DNA of 50,048 nt from Bog-473 sp049513455 (GCA_049513455.1 JBEKWB010000017.1:1-50048), one strand, 5' to 3'; positions 31,873 through 40,540 are shown, counted from the first letter of the stretch. Program-made: numbers and translations. The notes: generated by a model not told the origin, from the letters alone.

Positions 31873-32892
31873 TCAGCCGGCCGAGAGCAGTTCCTTGGCG
31901 GCCCGCTCGATGTCGGTCTGGTACTTCAACAGGATGTGCAAGGTGTCACGGGCGCCCGCGGCGTCGATGGTGTCGATGCCGAGGATGACCAGGGTGCGCG
32001 CCCAGTCGAGGGTCTCGGAAACCGACGGGGGCTTGCGCAGCTCGAGGGTGCGGAGCGAACGCACGATGCGGGCAACCTGATCGGCCAGCTCCTCGGTGAT
32101 GCCGGGCACCCGCGACCGCACGATCTCACGCTCACGTTGGAGATCGGGGTAGTCGATGTGCAGGTACAGGCACCGGCGCTTGAGGGCTTCGGAGAGCTCC
32201 CGGGTGTTGTTCGAGGTCAAGAACACCATGGGGAGGCGGGTCGCCCGCACGGTCCCCAGCTCGGGAATGGAGACCTGGTACTCGCTCAGGATCTCGAGCA
32301 GCAGCGCCTCGGTCTCCAGCTCGACCCGGTCCACCTCGTCGATCAGGAGCACCACCGGCTCGGTGGAGCGGATGGCCTCGAGCAGGGGGCGGGCCAGGAG
32401 GAACTCCTCGGAGAAGATGTCCTCCTCCAGCTCCTTCCACGACGGGCCACGGCGCCCCTCCCCGCCGGCCCCGCCGGCACCGCCGGCACCGCCGCTCTCG
32501 GTCTCGCCGGGTCCCCCGGCCTGGATACGCAGGAGCTGTTTGCGGTAGTTCCATTCGTAGAGGGCCTTGGACTCGTCCAACCCCTCGTAGCACTGGAGGC
32601 GGATGAGCCGGGCGCCGGCCAGCTCGGCCACCGACTTGGCCAGCTGCGTCTTGCCCGTACCGGCCGGACCTTCCACCAGGACCGGTTTGGACAGGCGGTC
32701 GGCGAGGTACACCACCCCGCTGATGGACTCGTCGGCCAGATAGCCGACATCGGCCAACCCGCGGCGCACGCCATCGAGGGAGGCGAACCGTGGTGGTTCG
32801 CCTTGGGGGAGGCCGAGCTCGGCCGCCGTCCGGGCCTCGTCCTCGGTGGCCGTCCGGGCCTCGCCCTTGGCGGCCCCTGCGCCCGCGCTCAC
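31873..32892 (-). CDS. MoxR-family AAA ATPase
   Basis: This ATPase of the MoxR/CoxD class is the partner of the VWA protein encoded next. GTG 32892 overlaps the proA stop (GTGA) and gives 339 residues. An ATG at 32925 would add eleven residues inside proA. Walker A EGPAGTGKTQ, Walker B VVLLIDEVDR, sensor 1 FLTSNNTREL and the arginine finger region EALKRRCLYL are present. A Gly/Ala-rich insert of about 15 residues (GGAGGAGGAGGEG) sits between Walker A and B and may be an exposed linker. The chaperone role is from family knowledge. Confidence 0.88.
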   Translation of the reverse strand: MSAGAGAAKGEARTATEDEARTAAELGLPQGEPPRFASLDGVRRGLADVGYLADESISGVVYLADRLSKPVLVEGPAGTGKTQLAKSVAELAGARLIRLQCYEGLDESKALYEWNYRKQLLRIQAGGPGETESGGAGGAGGAGGEGRRGPSWKELEEDIFSEEFLLARPLLEAIRSTEPVVLLIDEVDRVELETEALLLEILSEYQVSIPELGTVRATRLPMVFLTSNNTRELSEALKRRCLYLHIDYPDLQREREIVRSRVPGITEELADQVARIVRSLRTLELRKPPSVSETLDWARTLVILGIDTIDAAGARDTLHILLKYQTDIERAAKELLSAG

Positions 32893-34142
32893 TGGCGCAC
32901 CTGCCCGTCGCCCCGCACAACCCATTTCACGCTGGTCAACTCCCGTACTCCCATCGGTCCTCGTGCATGCAGCTTCTGTGTCGAAATTCCAACCTCGGCC
33001 CCGAGGCCGAGCTCCTCACCATCGATGAAGCGGGTGGACGCGTTGACGAGCACGGCGGCCGCGTCGACCTCGGCCACGAACCGGTCCGCCGCCCGCACAT
33101 CGGTGGTCACGATCGCCTCGGAATGTCCCGAGCCGAAGCGGGCGATGTGCTCGATCGCCCCGTCCAGGTCGTCGACGACGCCCACCGCCACGGTCGGGCC
33201 CAGGAACTCCGTGGCGAAATCGCTCTCGCTGGCCACGCCGGCTCCGGGCACCACGGCACGCACCCGCTCGTCGCCGCGCAACTCCACGCCGGCGGCCACC
33301 AGGGCCGACGACATGGGAGGCAGGAACGTCGCGGCCACCGCGGCGTGGACCAAAACGGTCTCCGCCGCGTTGCACACGCCGAACCGGTGTGTCTTGGCGT
33401 TCACCACGAGGTCCAGCGCCATGGCGAGATCGGCTGCCTCATCGATGTAGACGTGGCAGTTGCCGTCCCCGTCGAGCACGTACGGGACGGTGGCGTTCTC
33501 CAGGAGCGAGGCGATGAGGGCCGGGCCGCCCCGGGGGATCAGGCAGTCGATCAGCCCGCGCAGGCGCATGAAGGCGACCGCGGTCTCGTGCGAGGTGTCC
33601 TCCACCAGGGCCACCGAGTCGGCGGGCAGACCGGCTTTCTCGACGGCACGTCGCAGGATCCCCACGATGGCCTGGTTCGAGGCCAGCGCCGAGGCCGATC
33701 CCCGCAGGAAGGCCGCGTTCCCCGCCTTGAGGCACAACCCGGCGGCATCGCTCGTCACGTTGGGGCGGTTCTCGTAGATCACGCCGACCACGCCCAACGG
33801 CACCCGCTGCCGCGAGACCCGCAGGCCGTTCGGCCGTACCCACCCGTCGACGACCTCACCCACCGGGTCGGCCAGGGTGGCCACCCCCCGGAGGCCGGCC
33901 GCCATCGCACGGACCCGCTCTTCGCTCAATCGCAGGCGATCCTGGGCGGACGCCGCCATGCCGCCGGACTCGGCGCGGGCGAGGTCACCCCGGTTGGCCT
34001 CGAGCACCGACGCCGACTCCTGCTCGAGCAGGTCGGCCGCCATGCGCAGGGCGTCGTCGCGCACCGGTCCCGGGGCGCGCGCCACCGACCGCGAGGCGGC
34101 GCGGACGCGGCGCGCCAACTCGGTGAGGTCCGGCGTAGTCAC
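32889..34142 (-). CDS. proA: Glutamate-5-semialdehyde dehydrogenase (gamma-glutamyl phosphate reductase)
   Basis: ProA reduces gamma-glutamyl phosphate with NADPH, the second step of proline synthesis. GTG 34142 gives 417 residues, the normal length. The same frame stays open far upstream through proB but without ProA similarity. Motifs: VPLGVVGVIYENRPNVT, GNAAFLRGSASA, IPRGG, and the catalytic cysteine in FGVCNAAETVLVH. The C-terminus has GAEVGISTQKLHARGPMG. It starts four bases after the proB stop and overlaps the AAA ATPase gene at its end. Confidence 0.96.
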   Translation of the reverse strand: MTTPDLTELARRVRAASRSVARAPGPVRDDALRMAADLLEQESASVLEANRGDLARAESGGMAASAQDRLRLSEERVRAMAAGLRGVATLADPVGEVVDGWVRPNGLRVSRQRVPLGVVGVIYENRPNVTSDAAGLCLKAGNAAFLRGSASALASNQAIVGILRRAVEKAGLPADSVALVEDTSHETAVAFMRLRGLIDCLIPRGGPALIASLLENATVPYVLDGDGNCHVYIDEAADLAMALDLVVNAKTHRFGVCNAAETVLVHAAVAATFLPPMSSALVAAGVELRGDERVRAVVPGAGVASESDFATEFLGPTVAVGVVDDLDGAIEHIARFGSGHSEAIVTTDVRAADRFVAEVDAAAVLVNASTRFIDGEELGLGAEVGISTQKLHARGPMGVRELTSVKWVVRGDGQVRQ

Positions 34143-34146
34143 CGGA

Positions 34147-35250
34147 TCAGCGTACAAGCACCAGGTCGTCCCGATGCACGACCAGGTGGGACATGTCCTC
34201 GGGCAGCTGGTCGGTGCGGCGGCCCATCCATTCCGCCGCACGCGCCGCCGGCAGGCGGACCAGGCCCTTGGCGAAGACCCTGCCGTCGGGTCCGACGATC
34301 TCCACGGCGTCGTCGAGCCCGAAATCGCCCTCCACATCCACCACGCCGGCCGCGAGCAAGGACCGCCCGCCAACGGCGAGGGCCTTGTGCGCCCCCTCGT
34401 CGACGACGAGACGGCCCGTCGCGCCCAGTGCGAAGGCGATCCACAGCTTGCGGGCCGAGAGGCGGTGGGGCCGGGCCCTGAACACGGTGCCCACGCCGGC
34501 CTCGCCGGCCACGGCAGCCGAGACGACCCCGGGCCGGGCGGCGTCGGCGATGATGGTCTCCACCCCCGACCAGGTGGCGATTTTGGCCGCGGCCACCTTC
34601 GAGGACATGCCGCCACTGCCGACCTCGCTGCCGGCCCCGCCCGCCATCCTCTCGAGGTTGTGGTCGATCTCCAGCACCTCCTCGACGAGCGAGGCCTCGG
34701 CGAACTGGCGGGGATCGGCGGTGAGCAGGCCGGGCGCATCGGTGAGGAGCAGGAGGAGGTGGGCCCGCACCAGATGCGCCACCAGCGCGGCCAGACGGTC
34801 GTTGTCGCCGAAGCGGATCTCCTCGTCGGCCACGGCGTCGTTCTCGTTGACCACCGGGACCACCCCGAGCTCGACGAGATGGGCCAGCGTGCCGCGGGCA
34901 TGCAGGTACTGGGTGCGGTGGACGAAGTCCAGCGGCGCCAGCAGGACCTGGCCGGCGAGGATCCCGTGCGGGTCCAGCCCGTCCTGCCACATGCGCATGA
35001 GCCGGTGCTGGCCGACGGCGGAGACGGCCTGGAGCACGGCAGGGTCCGCCGGTCGCTTCTCGCCCCGCCCGAGGGCAGCCCAGCCGGCCGCGATGGCGCC
35101 CGACGTGACCACCACGACGGTGTGGCCGGCGGCACGGGCGAGGGCAATATCGCTGCACAGCCGGTCCACGGTGGCGGGGATGACCGAGGATGAGCCCACT
35201 TTCACCACGACCGTGCGTGCCTGGGCCGTGTCGACGGGGGCCGTGCTCAC
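34147..35250 (-). CDS. proB: Glutamate 5-kinase
   Basis: ProB phosphorylates glutamate, the first and normally proline-inhibited step of proline synthesis. The 367-residue product has an amino-acid-kinase domain (VVKVGSSSV, VTSGAIAAG, VNENDAV, FGDNDRLAALVA, GGMSSKVAAA) and a C-terminal PUA domain of about 90 residues. The start is GTG 35250, inside the last copy of a 14-bp repeat that links it to obgE. Only 24 bases separate it from the obgE stop. It is cotranscribed with proA. Confidence 0.96.
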   Translation of the reverse strand: MSTAPVDTAQARTVVVKVGSSSVIPATVDRLCSDIALARAAGHTVVVVTSGAIAAGWAALGRGEKRPADPAVLQAVSAVGQHRLMRMWQDGLDPHGILAGQVLLAPLDFVHRTQYLHARGTLAHLVELGVVPVVNENDAVADEEIRFGDNDRLAALVAHLVRAHLLLLLTDAPGLLTADPRQFAEASLVEEVLEIDHNLERMAGGAGSEVGSGGMSSKVAAAKIATWSGVETIIADAARPGVVSAAVAGEAGVGTVFRARPHRLSARKLWIAFALGATGRLVVDEGAHKALAVGGRSLLAAGVVDVEGDFGLDDAVEIVGPDGRVFAKGLVRLPAARAAEWMGRRTDQLPEDMSHLVVHRDDLVLVR

Positions 35251-35288
35251 TGCTCGCCCCTCACTGCTCGCCCCTCACTGCTCGCCCC
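35247..35288. repeat. 14-bp perfect triplication at the obgE/proB junction
   Basis: TCACTGCTCGCCCC repeats at 35247-35260, 35261-35274 and 35275-35288. Read on the minus strand, each unit is GGGGCGAGCAGTGA. The first-transcribed copy supplies the obgE stop and the last supplies the proB GTG. Each unit holds a GTGA stop-start signature, so the extra copies seem to have separated genes that once overlapped. Confidence 0.9.
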
Positions 35289-36576
35289 AGGTGAAGGTCA
35301 TGCTGCCCACCGTGACCTCGTCGCCGTCACGCACCCCGGCCCGCGCCAGGGCGCGATCGACCCCGAGGCGCCGCAGACGCTTCACGGCCTCGTCGAGTGC
35401 GCCGACGTCGTTCAGGTCCGAGAAGGCCACCGCCCGCTCGGCCACCCGGCCGACCACGCGCCAGGCGCCCGGGCTGACCCGCTGCACATCGACCCCCTCG
35501 GGTACGGGCCGGTGGATCACGACGGCCCCCGTGGCCTCGACGGCGGCCGCGGCACGGACCTCTTGGACCAGGACGGCCAGCCGGTCCACCAGGGCCTGCA
35601 CCCCGGCCCCGGTCGCGGCGGAGAGGACCAGGTCGAACTCGATGGCGCCGGCAGCCGTGGGCGTGTCCGCGCCGGCGGCGCCGCCGGGCGCCCCGGCCTC
35701 GGGCGACAGGTCCTGCTTGCTCCCCACGACGAGACGGGGGCGCTCGAGGAGCTCGGCCTGGTAGTCGCCGAGCTCGCCGAGGAGGATGCGCAGCTGCTCG
35801 GCCGGCGTGTGCACGGCCCGCGGGTCGAGGTCGATCAGCACCACCAGCACCCGGGCCCGCTCGATGTGGCGCAGGAAGCGATCCCCGAGCCCCTTGCCCG
35901 CCGCGGCACCCTCGACCAGCCCGGGGATGTCGGCCATCACGAACTCGGTGCCGTCCCGTACGCCACCGACACGGACCACGCCGAGGTGGGGCACCAGCGT
36001 GGTGAACGGGTAGTCGGCGATCTTGGGTTTGGCGGCCGAGACCGTGGAGATGAGGGTGGACTTGCCGGCGTTGGGGAACCCGACCAGCGCCACGTCCGCC
36101 ATCAGCTTGAGCTCCATGTCCAGCCAGCGCTCCTGGCCCTTCTCCCCCTGCTCCGCGAAGGCAGGGGCGCGGCGCCGGTTGGAGAGGAACCGGGCGTTGC
36201 CCCGGCCACCCTGCCCGCCCTCGGCGATCAGGAAGCGGTCGCCGTCCCCGGCGAGGTCGCACTGGACGGCGCCGTCGGCGTCGCGCACCACGGTCCCCAC
36301 GGGGACCGGGACGACGATGTCCTTGCCCCGGGCGCCGTGCTTCTTCTGCCCCGAGCCGTGCCCGCCGTCGGTGGCGCGCCGGAAGGGGTGGTCGCGGAAC
36401 CCCAGCAGGGAGGATTGGTTCACCGAGGCCACGAGCCAGACGTCCCCGCCGTGCCCGCCGTCCCCGCCGTCGGGACCCCCCCGGTCGACGTGGGCTTCCC
36501 GCCGCCACGACACCGCTCCTGCGCCCCCGTCGCCGGCACGCGCGTGGAGTTGAGCCTGATCGACGAAACCTGCCAT
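35275..36576 (-). CDS. obgE: GTPase Obg/CgtA
   Basis: Obg is a ribosome-associated GTPase linked to 50S maturation and the stringent response. The 433-residue product has the glycine-rich Obg fold (about 1-157; GPDGGDGGHGG), the G domain with G1 GFPNAGKST and G3 DIPGLVEGAA, and a C-terminal OCT domain (about 345-425) ending MTFTWGEQ. ATG 36576 is used. It heads the obgE-proB-proA run. Its usual upstream neighbours rplU-rpmA are about 5 kb away, separated by an accessory insert. Confidence 0.97.
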   Translation of the reverse strand: MAGFVDQAQLHARAGDGGAGAVSWRREAHVDRGGPDGGDGGHGGDVWLVASVNQSSLLGFRDHPFRRATDGGHGSGQKKHGARGKDIVVPVPVGTVVRDADGAVQCDLAGDGDRFLIAEGGQGGRGNARFLSNRRRAPAFAEQGEKGQERWLDMELKLMADVALVGFPNAGKSTLISTVSAAKPKIADYPFTTLVPHLGVVRVGGVRDGTEFVMADIPGLVEGAAAGKGLGDRFLRHIERARVLVVLIDLDPRAVHTPAEQLRILLGELGDYQAELLERPRLVVGSKQDLSPEAGAPGGAAGADTPTAAGAIEFDLVLSAATGAGVQALVDRLAVLVQEVRAAAAVEATGAVVIHRPVPEGVDVQRVSPGAWRVVGRVAERAVAFSDLNDVGALDEAVKRLRRLGVDRALARAGVRDGDEVTVGSMTFTWGEQ

Positions 36577-36587
36577 TTCGGTCCAGC

Positions 36588-37895
36588 TTAAAGGGCAAAA
36601 AGGCGGTGGGCCCGCTTCCCCACCTCGTCACGTGCCCGCTCGCCGTCGATCCGCACGGTGCGGCCGCCGGTCACCATGGCCCCGCCGGCCACCCACACGT
36701 CGGTCACCAGATAGCCGGCCCCGGCCCACACCAGGTGCCCGAGGAGCTCGGCGTCGTTGAGCGCAGGCACGAATCGGGCGTCATCGGTGCGCAGCCGGAT
36801 GATGTCGGCCGGGCGGCCCACCTCCAGGGCGCCGACCGGGAGACCCAGGGCCTCCCCACCGCCCCGGGTGGCCAGCCGGAGGGCGGCGGCCGAGGTGAGG
36901 GCCCCCGGATCCGCCGCCGTGGCCCGGGCCATGATGGCAGCCAGGCGCATCTCGTCCCACGGGTGCAGATCGTCGTTCGACGCCGGCCCATCGGTGCCCA
37001 GGCCCACGCGGATCCCCCGGGCCAGCATCTCGGTCAGCCGGGCCACTCCGGAGCCCAACTTCCCGTTGCTGCCGGGGCAGTGCGCCACGGCCACGTCGTG
37101 CTCGGCCAGCAGGGACATGTCGGCGTCGTCCAGCCAGACGGCGTGGGCCGCCAGCACCGGGCCGTCGAGCACCCCCAACGAGGCCAACAGCGAAGGTGCG
37201 CTCATGCCGTAGCGCTCCTCCACCACCCGGCACTCGGCTTCGGTCTCCGAGAGGTGGATCTGCACCATGGCTCCACGGCGTTGCGCCTCGTGCGCCACGG
37301 CCGAAAGGCCGGCCGGAGGCAGGCTGTAGGCGGCGTGCGGGCCGAAACCGACGTACAGCCGCCCGTCGCGCCCGTCCATCTCGTCGAAGATGCGGCACGC
37401 CTCGGCCAGGTGGGCCTCCCAGGTCCCGTTCGGGTCGATCCCGGTGGCGTCGAACACCCCGGGCGTGAGGACGCAACGGATGCCCGAGGCGAGGGCGGCG
37501 GCGGCGACCGCCCCGGGGTGCAGGTACTGCTCGCAGGTGGTCGTCACCCCGTTGCAGAGGAGCTCGTGGGCGCCGAGCGTCATCCCCCAGAAGACGTCAT
37601 CGTCGTCGTGGAGGGCCTCCCGGGGCCAGACCGACTCCGAGAGCCAGCGGTCGAGGGGCAACCCGTCGCCGGCACTGCGCACCAGGGTCATGGGCGAATG
37701 GCCGTGGCAGTTCACGAGGCCCGGCATGAGAAGGCCGCCGAGGTCTTTGACCTCGGTGTCGGGACCGGCCGGGGTCCGGCGCGGATCGCCCACCCAGGTG
37801 ATCAGGTCGTCGGCGAACTCCACCGCACCCGGGCGCCACACGTGCTCGTCGTCGTCGACCGTGAAGACGGCGTCGGCGACCAGCCGGGTGGTCAC
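36588..37895 (-). CDS. Amidohydrolase, MTA/SAH (or guanine-type) deaminase-like
   Basis: This metal-dependent deaminase of the TrzA/ATZ/MtaD group has 435 residues. Metal and catalytic motifs follow the family: NCHGHSPM (HxH), QIHLSETEAE, AAHAVWLDD with HCPGSNGKLGSG, and LGTDGPASNDD. Such enzymes deaminate 5'-methylthioadenosine, S-adenosylhomocysteine or other purine-like substrates. The nearby purine phosphorylase makes a nucleoside substrate attractive. GTG 37895 overlaps the stop of the DtxR-family gene (GTGA). Exact substrate is not determined; other amidohydrolases of this subfamily act on triazines or guanine. Confidence 0.82.
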   Translation of the reverse strand: MTTRLVADAVFTVDDDEHVWRPGAVEFADDLITWVGDPRRTPAGPDTEVKDLGGLLMPGLVNCHGHSPMTLVRSAGDGLPLDRWLSESVWPREALHDDDDVFWGMTLGAHELLCNGVTTTCEQYLHPGAVAAAALASGIRCVLTPGVFDATGIDPNGTWEAHLAEACRIFDEMDGRDGRLYVGFGPHAAYSLPPAGLSAVAHEAQRRGAMVQIHLSETEAECRVVEERYGMSAPSLLASLGVLDGPVLAAHAVWLDDADMSLLAEHDVAVAHCPGSNGKLGSGVARLTEMLARGIRVGLGTDGPASNDDLHPWDEMRLAAIMARATAADPGALTSAAALRLATRGGGEALGLPVGALEVGRPADIIRLRTDDARFVPALNDAELLGHLVWAGAGYLVTDVWVAGGAMVTGGRTVRIDGERARDEVGKRAHRLFAL

Positions 37896-38584
37896 GCCGT
37901 GCCGACGAAGAGACGGTCGGTCAGTTCCGGGGACAGATGGAGGGTCTCGTCCCCTCCCTCGACCTGCACCTCGAGGTTGTCCTCCCCGTCGCGCCCGCCG
38001 ACCACGGCGACGACCCCTGGGATGAACCCCCCCTCGCCCAGCAGGGTCAGCGAGCCCAGGTTGAGCTCCACCTCCTCGCTGATCCGCACCAGGCGCACCC
38101 GCTCACCCGAGCCGACCTCGGCCAAGGGGCGGGTGCTCACGGGCGCCCCCACCGACCCGGAGCCCGGGATGGGGTTTCCGTGCGGGCAGGTGGCCGGATC
38201 ACCGAGCAGCTCCACCAGGCGGGCCTCGACGTCGTCGGAGATCACGTGCTCCCAGCGGCCCGCCTCCCGGTGCACCTTGTGCCACTCCAACCCGATGACG
38301 TCGACCAGCAGCCGCTCGGCCAGGCGGTGCTTGCGCACCACCTTCTCGGCCAGCGCGCGCCCGCTCTCGGTCAGGTCCAGACGCCTGCCGTGGCGCGAGA
38401 CGTAGCCGTCGTCGATGAGGCGTTCGAGCATTTCGGAGACCGACGGGGCCGACCGGCCCAGGCGCTCCGCGATGCGCGCCTGAATGACCGGGACGCCCTC
38501 CTCGGCCAGGGAGAGCATCGTCTCCAGGTACTCCTCGACCGGCGGATGGAACTCCTGGGGTGAGTGCTCCTGTTCATTCGGCAT
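37892..38584 (-). CDS. DtxR/MntR-family metal-dependent transcription regulator with altered metal site
   Basis: This 230-residue regulator aligns closely with IdeR/DtxR: winged helix (ARIAERLGRSAPSVSEML), dimerisation domain (RKHRLAERLLVDVIGL) and a C-terminal SH3/FeoA-like domain. The ancillary ligands His86, Glu90 and His105 are kept, as are Glu112 and His113 of the primary site. However, the position of DtxR Met10 is Glu18 and that of Cys102 is Gly109 (EAGRWEH instead of EACRWEH). Metal preference may therefore differ from the iron type. ATG 38584 overlaps the amine oxidase gene by eleven bases, so it is in the same operon. Confidence 0.9.
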   Translation of the reverse strand: MPNEQEHSPQEFHPPVEEYLETMLSLAEEGVPVIQARIAERLGRSAPSVSEMLERLIDDGYVSRHGRRLDLTESGRALAEKVVRKHRLAERLLVDVIGLEWHKVHREAGRWEHVISDDVEARLVELLGDPATCPHGNPIPGSGSVGAPVSTRPLAEVGSGERVRLVRISEEVELNLGSLTLLGEGGFIPGVVAVVGGRDGEDNLEVQVEGGDETLHLSPELTDRLFVGTA

Positions 38585-40502
38585 GGCAGTGGACCTCTCC
38601 CGCCGCGGGGGGCGGTACGTCGAGTGCAGGATTCCGGTCGAAGAAGCCGAACGGGACCAGGCTGAAACCCGAGGACTCGACGGGCATGACCGGCCAGTCC
38701 TCGGGCCGGGGGATGTGGGTGACCCCGAACGAGTGCCACACCACAATATCGGTGTCCACCACCGAACGGTCCCGGGCGGTCCATGCCGGCAGCCCGGCCC
38801 CGCCGCTGTGCTGGTTGGGGTAGTCACCGGCGGCGTGGCGCTCATCCTCGGCGAACGGCGTCACCCACAGGTTGTGCGAGGCGAACGCGGCCCGCTGTCC
38901 CACGCTGGAGGTGGGATCGGCCAGCAGCGTCGGGGTGGACCCGGGGAGCAGCTTGTACGCGGTCGGTTGGCCGACGGCGTTGCGGCTGGCCCGGTTGACG
39001 ATCTTCCACGAGCGGCTCCGCGACGGGTCCACGTTGCGTCGGGCCGCCAACTCGCGCTCGAGCACGGTGGTCACGGGGGCGAACGCGTTGCCCCACGGAT
39101 TCTCCTCGCCCGGCGGCGAGGGCAGCACGTCCACTTCGACCACGGCGTTGTGCGGGCCGTCGATCTCCACATTGAGCCGGACGTTGAACAGGTGCTGATG
39201 GAACGGCGCCGCCAGACCCGGGGCCACCATGTTGGCGTGGGCCGGGCTCACGCCCTCGGCGACGGCCATGGTCGACATGATCCCGGTGAGCTTCACCTCG
39301 AACGCCATGGAGCCGTCCAGGTAGAAGTACCAGTAGAAGCCGTACTCGTAGTTGCCCACCGTGGCGATGGAGCTGATGACGAGGCGGCGCGAGCGGCGCA
39401 CCTCGGTGCGGCCCGAGGGCAGGTCGACGTGCTTCCAGAGGATCCCGTAGTCCTCCTCGTGGACGCAGATGGCGTTGGCACGGGTGCGGGGCTTGCCCCG
39501 CTCGTCGGAGTAGACGTCGTCGAGGTAGGTGATGGCGCCGAGGCAGTCGCACCCGAGGGTGAGCGAGTTCGCCATCCGACCGAGCCCCCATTCGCCGGCG
39601 TCGAAGGCGCTCTTCCACGAGTGCATCGGTCCGGGATCGCCGTAGGGCACGACCATCTCGCTCACCGAGGCGCGGAACACCAGCGGCCGCACGCGGCCGC
39701 CGTCCTCGTAGCCGATGGTGTAGAGGACCAACCCCTCGAGGGGGTCCATGGCGATCCGCATCGACCAGCGCTGCCAGCGCACCTGGTTCCCCTCGACCTC
39801 GAAACTGGGACCTTCGGGCTGGCTGATGACGAGCGGCCGCAGGTCGGTGCGGAGCGGCCCGTTGTGCTCGGGGTAGTAGCTCCCCCCCTGCGGCGGGATC
39901 GGGACCACACCGGTGTCGACGACCTCGAGCACGACGCCGCGTCCCATGTCGACGAAGGCCATGAGACCCTCCAGGGGGCGGGCGTACCCGTTGTCGTCCG
40001 GCGAGTCGCGCAGATAGGCCAGGGCGCGGGTGATGCGCCGGTTCTTCTCGTGGTCCAACCCGAAGTTCCCGGCCGGCCACGGATCGATCTGGACCAGGGA
40101 CTTGTCGACGATCCCCCGCCGGTCCAGGGCGGCGTTCCACGCCGGATCGTCCCACAGGGCGGCCAGCACGCCGATGGCCTCCTCCATCTGCAGGGCAGGC
40201 CGGGCCTCCGGCACCTCGACCCAGCTGTCCACCATGCCGCGGGTGACCGAGACCGTGGCCTCGACCACCTCGGCCTCGGGCCCCTGGAGGAGCACCAGGC
40301 GCAGGCGGCGGTCGAGGACCGCCTCCTCGCCCCGGTCGTAGGCGTGCACCAACGCCTTGGGCGGGTCGCACAGCCCCACATAGGCGAAGCGGACGTCTTC
40401 CACCCGGATCGCCACCCGGCCGCTCTCGAACACAATTCGTCGGGCGGCCCTGATCTCCTCCGCGTCGAGGGGGGCTAGCGGATGGCGGGGAGAGGGGGTC
40501 AT
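38574..40502 (-). CDS. Copper/topaquinone primary-amine oxidase
   Basis: This enzyme oxidatively deaminates primary amines (tyramine, phenylethylamine, histamine type) to aldehydes with release of ammonia and hydrogen peroxide. The 642-residue product matches the bacterial enzyme from Arthrobacter globiformis in length and layout. It shows the catalytic base Asp301 in AFDAGEWG, the topaquinone precursor Tyr385 in NYEY, copper ligands His435 and His437 in FHQH, and the third histidine in GVTHIPRPEDWPVMP. ATG 40502 follows GAGGGGGG very closely. Substrate choice cannot be read. It leads an operon with the DtxR-like regulator and deaminase. Confidence 0.95.
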   Translation of the reverse strand: MTPSPRHPLAPLDAEEIRAARRIVFESGRVAIRVEDVRFAYVGLCDPPKALVHAYDRGEEAVLDRRLRLVLLQGPEAEVVEATVSVTRGMVDSWVEVPEARPALQMEEAIGVLAALWDDPAWNAALDRRGIVDKSLVQIDPWPAGNFGLDHEKNRRITRALAYLRDSPDDNGYARPLEGLMAFVDMGRGVVLEVVDTGVVPIPPQGGSYYPEHNGPLRTDLRPLVISQPEGPSFEVEGNQVRWQRWSMRIAMDPLEGLVLYTIGYEDGGRVRPLVFRASVSEMVVPYGDPGPMHSWKSAFDAGEWGLGRMANSLTLGCDCLGAITYLDDVYSDERGKPRTRANAICVHEEDYGILWKHVDLPSGRTEVRRSRRLVISSIATVGNYEYGFYWYFYLDGSMAFEVKLTGIMSTMAVAEGVSPAHANMVAPGLAAPFHQHLFNVRLNVEIDGPHNAVVEVDVLPSPPGEENPWGNAFAPVTTVLERELAARRNVDPSRSRSWKIVNRASRNAVGQPTAYKLLPGSTPTLLADPTSSVGQRAAFASHNLWVTPFAEDERHAAGDYPNQHSGGAGLPAWTARDRSVVDTDIVVWHSFGVTHIPRPEDWPVMPVESSGFSLVPFGFFDRNPALDVPPPAAGEVHCHAE

Positions 40503-40534
40503 CCCCCCTCATGCTACGTGGCGGCAAGCCCGCA

Positions 40535-40540
40535 TAACCT
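40535..40540 (+). promoter_or_regulatory. TAACCT -10 element placed for leaderless transcription of the purine phosphorylase gene
   Basis: TAACCT ends six bases before ATG 40547, and no Shine-Dalgarno is visible. The arrangement duplicates that in front of aroG. The divergent gap to the amine oxidase start is only 44 bases. Confidence 0.55.

Noticed and set aside
34143..35147. 335-codon N-terminal extension in frame with proA
   Set aside because: It lies wholly within proB in another frame; ProA homology begins just after GTG 34142.
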